From a virus, in IMG/VR virus record IMGVR_UViG_3300037345_000004, positions 1 through 30,167 of that record: 30,167 nt of DNA, one strand, 5' to 3'. Shown here one piece after another: positions 7,801 to 15,700 of this stretch (positions are counted from its first letter, which is position 1; every line of letters begins with the position of its first letter). Under the pieces are notes generated by a model. That model was not told where the DNA came from. It did not search any database and saw only the letters and a list, made by a program, of their open reading frames with translations. The translations under genes were made by a program, and so were the position numbers.

Positions 7801-9133
7801 GATCGTAATCAAATATGTCGATGTTTCCATTAGAGGCAATCAACTGACCAACTGGTAATCCGCTTAGCCCAAGATCTGAAGCACTCTTATTAACTGAGTA
7901 GTTTAATGTTTTGTCAGAAACATTCATGACTAATCTTGGAGATATTTCTATAAGATCAAATGTTGAATCTTTTACATTCATAGAGTCAACAACAATGCGA
8001 ACTCCTGAGATATAGTCCAACTCTCTGTATTGTAGTTTGCCATCTAGTAATCTTGTAAACACATTCGGAGATGTTGCATCTGTAACAAAGTTAGTAAGTC
8101 TGTCAACAGTTTCATCTTGAATATACCATCCATATTTTGGGGTATTGATTGTGTATTCTGTTCCATTCCAAATATAATACTTGCCTATGCTGTTTTCATT
8201 TTCTTTAATTAAATAAGCATATCCTATAACAGACTGCTCTGGAAGTAAAGAAATACTTGTGTATGTTTCTGCAAACACAAAGTTTGATCTCCACTCATCT
8301 GGAACAAGTAGTCCGTACGCTATCTCAACGTATCCATCACTTTTAATAATAGATGAGCCATCAGATCTTCTTATTGATGGATTAAAAGAAATAACATCTT
8401 CCCAGTTATTATCTTTTAAGAATTGAATCTTCCATCTTGACGGAACCTTTTGGTTTGACTCTCCAAAGAATGGATCAGAAAAAGATCCTGTAGGTGACGA
8501 AAATGGTCCAAGGTCTTCTGTACCAGTATGGGTTTGCATTTTAACAACAACTCTGTTAATTGGAATCTTTTCTTTATAAACAACAAAAGGGCAGGAATCT
8601 TCTATAGAGTTTTCAGAACCTCTTACCTTAGAAGCAATTCCATACTCTTGCCCAGATTCTGTTCTGTATGATGTCCAATACTTAAACTTATCATTTTTAT
8701 CTGACATGTAGTATCTAGGTCTATCGGCCATAAACAGGTTTGGATGATGTAGTTTTCCGTTTTCAAAGAAAACAGCCTTATTGATTCCAGATCTTGGTCT
8801 AAACTGCTCAAAGCATGACTCTAAAGAGTATAGTGATTTTAGTTTTTCTTTTTTAGTTAAAAATGTTGTTGGAATATTATTGTTATCAAAAACCCCATCT
8901 ACTAAAACATCTGCATCAGTTGCTCCAGTATAAAAATTTCCAGCATCATTAATGTCAAAACTTGTTGGAAGAGAAGAGTAAACTAGATCAGTTTGTGTTG
9001 GTCTATACCTATAGTTTCCAATATGTTTTATGTTGGTTGGAATGTTCATATTCCATTCTGCGGTTATGATTGACTTATTACGTACCGTCGAAGAAGTCTC
9101 TAAAAATGTTTGTAAATCTTTATCTTCAAACAT
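4841..9133 (-). CDS. Large tail hub / tail-associated minor tail protein with LamG-like module
   Basis: A 1430-residue virion protein, the largest after the tape measure. I start it at the ATG at 9133, which overlaps the previous stop (TAATG) and follows GGAAG. The frame opens 33 bases earlier but without a ribosome site. Residues ~150-290 resemble the discoidin-like adsorption part of actinophage minor tail proteins (GPFSSPTGSF, then SRWKIQFLKDNNW). The middle (LLDYIGFSNYTFKRV, then SVAEILEDLAVSTQTAMFFD) is the hub-like part. Residues ~980-1190 look like a concanavalin/LamG beta-sandwich (RFYLYMNGRLIKTVDD). The C-terminus (IQLGDIVTVDYV ... FVVYNIEFT) matches hub C-termini. It likely closes the tail tube and carries carbohydrate-binding regions at the tip. 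No peptidase or lysozyme motif is seen. Confidence 0.78.
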   Translation of the reverse strand: MFEDKDLQTFLETSSTVRNKSIITAEWNMNIPTNIKHIGNYRYRPTQTDLVYSSLPTSFDINDAGNFYTGATDADVLVDGVFDNNNIPTTFLTKKEKLKSLYSLESCFEQFRPRSGINKAVFFENGKLHHPNLFMADRPRYYMSDKNDKFKYWTSYRTESGQEYGIASKVRGSENSIEDSCPFVVYKEKIPINRVVVKMQTHTGTEDLGPFSSPTGSFSDPFFGESNQKVPSRWKIQFLKDNNWEDVISFNPSIRRSDGSSIIKSDGYVEIAYGLLVPDEWRSNFVFAETYTSISLLPEQSVIGYAYLIKENENSIGKYYIWNGTEYTINTPKYGWYIQDETVDRLTNFVTDATSPNVFTRLLDGKLQYRELDYISGVRIVVDSMNVKDSTFDLIEISPRLVMNVSDKTLNYSVNKSASDLGLSGLPVGQLIASNGNIDIFDYDQAFNENNSFSIIAKYINRHVQFKFYEVIIDVNGWDYYVPIKTLYSDSFPKQDLMGKTVSISLRDMYWYLESITAPQILMTEVSVSSAVSLLLDYIGFSNYTFKRVNDEKETIIPYFFVGPDQSVAEILEDLAVSTQTAMFFDEYNNFVMMSKDYMMPTKEQRPTTFALKGTNDLFQEAEIKNKTLPNSKLSNIISLSTQPNSVYNDGVINYKVRHIQRSIGSLRQANLLDEERFYIYKPALLWEVSGTENTKSINNEVGTQSSYVLSAIPLNSNLSADVPVVKNNIVINNTFSLGEAAYWITRYSGYFYSSGEIIKYDAVQYNISGFGNVWITSNEEYQNYFSKLPFNGKIYPTGLVRIYSEPKYFEQSGVIKLQNGEVQKHGRGQFGTTVVAHSAGISDYWKSNDNVKGCYMSSEYLFEKKTLELTTTNSSAGKTTDTNISADALSRTSSRSGIIKNFMSTSIVGEITTNTQQLPGSIQSSALSLTGPNFTTKEKPRNFISYVHKSLEGKKYKHFGTRLRVVGKIESNEDRGQTSNGSSTYYVVNGSTPDKNINISGGSAGIAVMLNPTTNVGYYFEIAALGLGNLSETDRESVSNVFFYKVKSSNGVGIPVPLWDGLAKITVDDGRFTGQSRMFAEENPTVYDLAVEYEDIGKTRRFYLYMNGRLIKTVDDNDPLPAYSNIALFTRGSSRAMFENVYALCNNYSQNTSFSLGAPVNSVFGDTEIDANESFRKYAISGLIQNTYLSGIGSLEPPKYDIYFEEFGSIMREAATFNFKYDKAYPALTAKISPTFNKIKGYVVSGFRAGSYGAEFMVFNATDTALSLDETSGNYLRIQGITFTQESDNNMTVDDYFNKNSLESNPQFVADKLISNPYKFKQDYQDIKLSRMTYGKKDFSIDTPYIQSQDDAAGLMKWLVEKTTKPRRSMGVKIFAIPTIQLGDIVTVDYVENDISMASNPNSRFVVYNIEFTRNSDGPDMTLFLSEVV

Positions 9134-9774
9134 TATACTTCTTCCAGACTTATTGAAACATTCCAATAATCAAAGTTTGTTCCTCTTTTTTCAACAGAAT
9201 AGGAAAAATCACTAATGAACATTTCTATTAGTTGGTTGTATTGTACTAGGTGGTCATAAGGATCTGGTGTTCCTTTAAATATTCCTTTTCTGTCATATGC
9301 AAGAAATACCCAAAAAGATCCTTTGTGAGAATCATACCACTCAAGCATGTCTCCTCCACCTGATCCACCATCTGTTGTGTAAGACTTATATGGGGATACT
9401 CCAGTTACTGAGTTAAAGGTTGGTATATCAGCATGAGACCTTGAAGGAATTAAATCCCAACTAGTGCTTAGTGTTAGTTTATCTGCAATGTGGTATGACC
9501 TCATTCGCCCATTAATCATTCTTTCACGCTTTTCAATTCTTTCTTGTGAAAACTCAAGTGGTTGTCTATTATCGTCAGTAATTAATAAAAACTGATCTAA
9601 CAATAATTCATCTTCTACACCTTCTGGGTTTACGCCTATCTCATAGCCATTTGGAACATACAAACCATTTTTTAATGTTCCAGAATTATCAGACCAGAGC
9701 ATTCCGCTTGGTCTATTGTATTTTTTACGACCACGAATATAGGATACCCTAGGATCTATCTCTTCATCGACCAT
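9133..9774 (-). CDS. Minor tail protein, distal-tail position
   Basis: A 213-residue protein directly after the tape measure, the usual place of the distal tail protein (Dit) in siphoviruses. The core QERIEKRERMINGRMRSYHI at ~78-97, leading into LTLSTSWDLIPSR, and the C-terminal FISDFSYSVEKRG form a beta-sandwich pattern suited to a ring at the tail end. A Gly/Ser-rich loop (GGSGGGD) lies near residue 140. The ATG overlaps the tape-measure stop by 11 bases. The ribosome site GAGGGGTG lies inside the tape-measure gene. Membership of the tail tip is firm. The precise Dit assignment rests on position. Confidence 0.72.
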   Translation of the reverse strand: MVDEEIDPRVSYIRGRKKYNRPSGMLWSDNSGTLKNGLYVPNGYEIGVNPEGVEDELLLDQFLLITDDNRQPLEFSQERIEKRERMINGRMRSYHIADKLTLSTSWDLIPSRSHADIPTFNSVTGVSPYKSYTTDGGSGGGDMLEWYDSHKGSFWVFLAYDRKGIFKGTPDPYDHLVQYNQLIEMFISDFSYSVEKRGTNFDYWNVSISLEEV

Positions 9775-12700
9775 TTAAGGACACCCCTCTAATTCTTCTA
9801 TCGTCAACCTTTTTAATTGTTGACATTACTGCTTGGGCAATTTCATTTGGATTTGCACCTGTCTTAGCATTAACAGTTAATGTGTATGTATTATTATACA
9901 CTGATCCACCAACTGATTCTCCACTATTTATTTTTTTCATGTTATCTACCCCGTAAGAATCTACAGCATACTTGCTCATAACAAATTCTCCAGGAGTCAA
10001 CATTGCTGGCACTGTGTCTGTTCCTTTTGCAAAACCACCCATTGCAAAGTACTTAGGGACTATTCCTCCCTTATAGATATATCCATATTTTGCTTTTCTT
10101 TCAGCAATTATTTGTGCTGATGTTTTTGCTGGTGTAGTTGCTGCTGATGCATTAACCCCTTGCATTGCAGAAACTCTTGCTTTTTCTGCAGCATCTAATC
10201 TTGCATCACTGTACGCCTTCATTTGTGCAGCAATTGAGGCTGCTCCAATAGCGCCACTTTCTTGTGATGCCAAAGCACTTGGGCTAAATACTCCTGACCT
10301 TTTTAAATCTTCTGCGGTTTTATCTGCTGCGGCTTTATCTGCTGCGGCTTTATCTGCTGCGGATTTATCTGCTGTGGCTGGCTCAATGGCAGTTGTAGAA
10401 TTACCTGCTTGGTCGGAAGTTGTGCTTAGAGAGTCTGTCCTTAATACTTGATTTTGATATGAAGAAATAAGTTTTGCATATATATCTATAGCATCTTTCA
10501 TTTCTTTTACAAACTGAGCGCTCTTGACTCTTGCTAGGTCAACAAGGTTTTGAATTCCTTCCCAGGCTTCTCTTGTTTTTCCTAAAACTGTAATTTCTTC
10601 AATAGATGTCTTAAGGGAAAGTTCATTTAGTCTTAAAGTTTCTCTCTTGGGCTCAAGGGTTTTTTCTTCAATGTTAAAAATATCTTCTTGTAATTTTTTA
10701 ATTTCTTCCTCAAGTTGCTTTCTACTCTTTCCATCTTTTGATCTTAATTCTGACAACTCAAAATCTCTAGATTTTTCTACTGCTTCTTTTTGTTTAGTAA
10801 CTGCACCTAATGCTGATTGTGCTCTCATTTCTTGAACGGCACGGGCTGCAGCAGAGATGTCTCCTGAAGTCAAAGCGTCTGCAAGAGTTAGTTGGCCTTT
10901 TTGTTGCTGACTAATAGAAGCATTTGCTTTTTCTACTTCGTCAAGTGCTTCAATTCTTTCGTCATACTTTTTATTAATTTTTTCTTCTTCATCTGCAATA
11001 GACTTAAGGGCTGCTTCTTTGTCATCAATTTCAAATTCTATTGATGATATTTCATTTTCTGCAGTTGTAATGTCCTCAACAAGTTGCTTATTATCAATAT
11101 TAAACTTAAGTTGAAGCCTTGTTTCTTCAACACTAAATGCCTCCATTGCCTGGCTCATACCATTAGTAAATATTTCTTCCATACCAGATATGGTCATTGA
11201 TTTAATCTTAAGTTCTACATTTGCACTGTCTAGTGTTTTTTGTAGTGTTGTTTTAAACTCTTCACTATCAATGCCCAGATTCATTAGGCCATCTTGTAGT
11301 GCTGAATTATTGAGAATAGCATCAATTTGATCAGTATTTAACTTTGATATGTTGTTCCCTAGTCTTGTCAAAAGACTTACTCTAGCATCAAGTTCTTTTT
11401 GTGTTCCGATCAAGGCTTCTGTTGCAGCATACTTATTTTTTGCTTTTGTAGCCTTTTCCCAAGTTTTAACAATTTTTTTAATTTGCTCATCAGATAGTTT
11501 TTTATTTGCAATGGCTGCAGCAAAGGTTGCATCTGCGACTGCTTCCAAAGCAACAGATCCTTCTACTCCTGCAACTCTTAGTCTTGTTAATGCTGTAGTT
11601 TGATCTCCTATTTGACGAGACATTCTTTCTTGATCACTTACAAACTCTCCAAGTTTAATTGATGCTATTGCATCTCCTATGCTTTTTGCATTATCTTTTA
11701 ACTTTATAATGTTACCCTTTTTATCAAACTCAAATAAAGACTTCTTTCTCTTTTCATATTCTTTAGGGTCCATACCCGTTATTAGATCTATTAGGTCTTC
11801 TCCAGCACCTATTTTTCTCATGTCATTTTCGATACCGCTAAATACTTCAATAGTTTTGCTACCGCCAAACAAATTATTAAGTGCTTTTTGTGATGCTGTA
11901 AAGCCTTCAGTTACTTTGATCTGGTTCTTTCTTACATCTCTTAATCTTTTTAATAGGTTATCAAGAGGCGATGAATCTATTTTTGTAGGTTCAGAAGGTG
12001 TAGTTACTCCTCCTTCTTTAGTTGAAATATCTGTTGCAGAGGCTTCTGTAACTTGCTGTGTTACAAATGTAACAAACTCAGAAAAAGTTTTTCCTTGATT
12101 TTTACCACCTTGTTCATTCACCCAGTTTTTATACTGTTCTGTTAAGGATGGATCCCCCTCCAGCCCCATAACAACTTTAAGATTTTGTAAATAAGTTTTT
12201 TGTTGGAGGGGTGGCAGTGTATCAAAATATGCCTGATCTGCTTTTAGTAATTGCATTTCTTCAGATCCTAGTACAGTTGCAGCAACCTCTATTTCAACCT
12301 TTTTGCTTGAATCTAACTTTTCTATAGCATTAAGAGAAGTTTGTAATTTTTCTGCTTCTATTGGATTGCTATTATAATAATTTAAAAGAACGTCTGCACC
12401 AACAACTACGTCAGACTGAGAAATTTTTTGAAATAGTTCTAATTGTTTTTGTGCTTCTTTAGAAGTTTTTGTTTTTATACTAGCAATAAAGGTTGTTGCT
12501 TGCTTTTTGTCTTCAAACATACCGACAATAGCCATCGTCTGGTTAGCAAAAGCACCACCAAATTGCCCAATGATACTAACAACATTTTCAATAGCAGCCT
12601 TGTCCTTGCCAAAAGTATCAAAAATTTCTATCATTTGCATTGGATCTATCTCTCCAGTTGCAAGTTGCATTTTTAATGTGTACTTAATTTCTTCATTAAC

Positions 12701-15700
12701 ACCAGAATCATCAATTAATGTTTTTGCTAATGGGGCTACGTCTTCTAATGCTGTTCCTTCATATTTTTTAGTAATAGATTTATCTACTCCAGTCATTAAT
12801 GCTTTTCTTGTTGCACCTTCCGAAGTTTCAAAGTTTTTTTGGATATCTCCTACTAATAGAGCATTTTCTTTTAAAAGTTTTATTCTGTTTTTTTCATGGT
12901 CTAGTGTTAATGTTTTTGTTTTATTTGTATCTCCTGCAGCCTTAGCAATTTCAAGTTCTTTTTGATATTGCAAATCTAATGAATCTAGCATTTCTTGTTG
13001 TTGCTCTAGTGCAATTTTTTGCATTGCTACTGAAGCACCAGAGGTCTCGCCAATTCTTCTATTTCTATCTTTTCTTCCAAATAGATTTCCTGCTGTTGCT
13101 CCAACGACTGTTCCTATTACTGCTCCTACCTTTAATCCAATGGCAGCACCTACAGCAGTACCAGCAGGTCCAGCCAAAGATCCTATAAGTCCTCCAGCAA
13201 TAAGACCGCCAATGGCACCGATTCCTGCTCCAGCAGCCGTAAAACCACCAATCTTTGCTACGTCTCCTCCAGTGACACCTCCAGCCCTTTTTGCTGCATC
13301 ATTAGAGATATTCATTCTTTCTCTTGTATCTTGCAAAAGTTTTACTCTTACTTCCAAAGGATCTTTTGCTAGATTTTCTCCATTAGGTCCAAGCAATTCT
13401 ATAAGTCTTGCATTTACTTCAATTCCAAAACTATAGTCTCTTAGTTCTTGTCCAATATTAGCGACTATGCTTCGTGCTTGATCTGCAGATAATGCTCCCG
13501 AAGCCACAGCGCTTGCCATCTGATTTACAACTTGATCTTTTGCTGCGGCCATGCCACTATTTTTAACAGTTGACCCAATATTTTTAGTCATTTCTTTTCC
13601 TTGTTCTCCTGCTATAAATGATTGACCAAACGTTGATTTGCCTGTTTGTATTTGAAATGGTGCAAAAGAATCTTTTCTTTTTTTATCCATAATCTCTCCA
13701 GCAGAAACTTTTCCTGCAAAAGTAGAAAGGTTTTTCATTGCATCAGCGCCAGCGCCCATGGCCTCTGTTAACTCTAACGCTGCATCTTGTGCTTTATCAA
13801 ATGCCATTCTTTGATATGCATATGCTGCTACGACCAAACCAACACCAACACCAAGTGCTGCAAACTTATTATTAAGCATTGGCATTATCATTGCTAGTCC
13901 CATAAGAGGCATCATAAGTTTTTGAGATATCTCTCCAAGTTTTCCTGGAGCCATTGAGCCAGCCATAGTGAGTGCTGATGCTGCCATAATTCCACCAGAC
14001 ATGCCCATTCCTGGTCTTCCTCCGCCCGCTATCTTGTTTTGCTTTGCTTGTTCTCTCTTTGCTGCATAACCTCTAACTTTTTCTGTAATATTTTTAGATC
14101 TTGTTGTGGCTTTAGCATTTGCTGCTGCTCGTTCACTAATAATTTTTTGCTGATAGGCAACCTTTGCTGCTATATTGCTTCTCTTCATTTCTGCTTGTGC
14201 ATTACGTCTCATAGACTTTGCATTTGCATCAACTGAACCAGTCCCGTAAAGAGAAGTTCTTGATGCCTGAGCCTTTGCTTGTGTTCTTGCCTCTGCTCTT
14301 TGTCTTTTCTCTATTTGTCTTCTTACAGACTTAGCATTAGCATCTACTGGTCCCGTTCCATAAAGGGCGGTTCTCGATGATGCCGCAGCAGACTGAGAAA
14401 GTGTTGTTCCAATTGTTTGACCAACTTTACCTGCACTCTTTATGGCTGACTTAGCACCCTTTATTACTTCCGCTGCAGTTCCAAAAACTCCATTGCTACC
14501 ACCACTAACCATTGGAGCGTTTGCCGCTCCAGGTATTGTAGTTCCTTTTGGTCCACGCACGTTTCTAACAGATGTTCCTTTTTTAGGGATGGAGGTCATT
14601 CTTGTATCTTTTGAACCTTGACTTGACTTAACTCCAGGTGGAAGCAATTTTGATTTTGGTTTTTTAGTTTTTTCTGTTTTGTCGTCTTGAATAACTTCGT
14701 CTGGCTTTATAGCAATAGATGTATGAAGTGCATGAAGTTTTTTATAATCAACATTTAATCCATCTTTAAGCCGTTTAACCATATCATCGTAGGCTTTTAT
14801 TTCTCCTCTTATTCTTTGTGCTTGTAATGAGTTATCATTGGGATTAGGCTGAACAAGTTTAAAGTCGGCAACTGTTTTTTCTAAGTTGGGAAGAACTCTT
14901 TTAATTTCATCCTTCATTGCTCTATCATATTCAGTTGCGGTCATATTTTTTGCAATGTCTGCTGTTGCATTACCAAACCAGAAAGGTGAACCTCCTGCAC
15001 TATTCCCCTTGACTCCACTTAAATTTGTTTTACCCATTGCAATCATTGAGGCAACATTAGCAAAATCTCTTTTTCCAGATGCTCTATCAAAAACTCCTGC
15101 TGCGCCAGGATCTGCCATAGTGTTTCCACCCAGGTTTCCTTTTTTAAGATCTTTATCTCCCCTAAGATTTGCTGCTACAAGTTGTCTAAAATATTGTTCT
15201 TTTGTAAAAGTCTTAGACATTTTTGATGGATCAAACTTTGAATTAAATGCTGACTCAAGAGCATAAAGAGTTTTGCCAGTGTTAGGATCTACAATTAGTT
15301 TTAATTTTTGTACTGGCGAATCAAGACCATGAACTTTTCTTGCAATCTCTGTTGCTCTTTGTTCTGCAATTGCTGACTTTAAATCTACCATTGGCTTTAC
15401 GTATACTTTTTTACCATCTTGCCTTACATGAATTCCAGAAAGATGTTTTGAATCAACATTACTAAATCCTTTTCCTACACTTAGTTGCTGTTTATAACTA
15501 GTTATTTGAGTTGGAATTGGAATTGGATTCTTTTTCTTAGTTTTTTCTGCTGCAGTCTTTGGTTTTTGAGGTTTTTGACTAATGTTTGGGGTTGTTCCTG
15601 TTCCCATTCTATTCATACCAACGACTGTTCCAGCAGGAACTGACACACCGTTGTATTTTCCAGCAGGAAGGGTTACGCTGGCGGACCTGGTTACCCGCTT

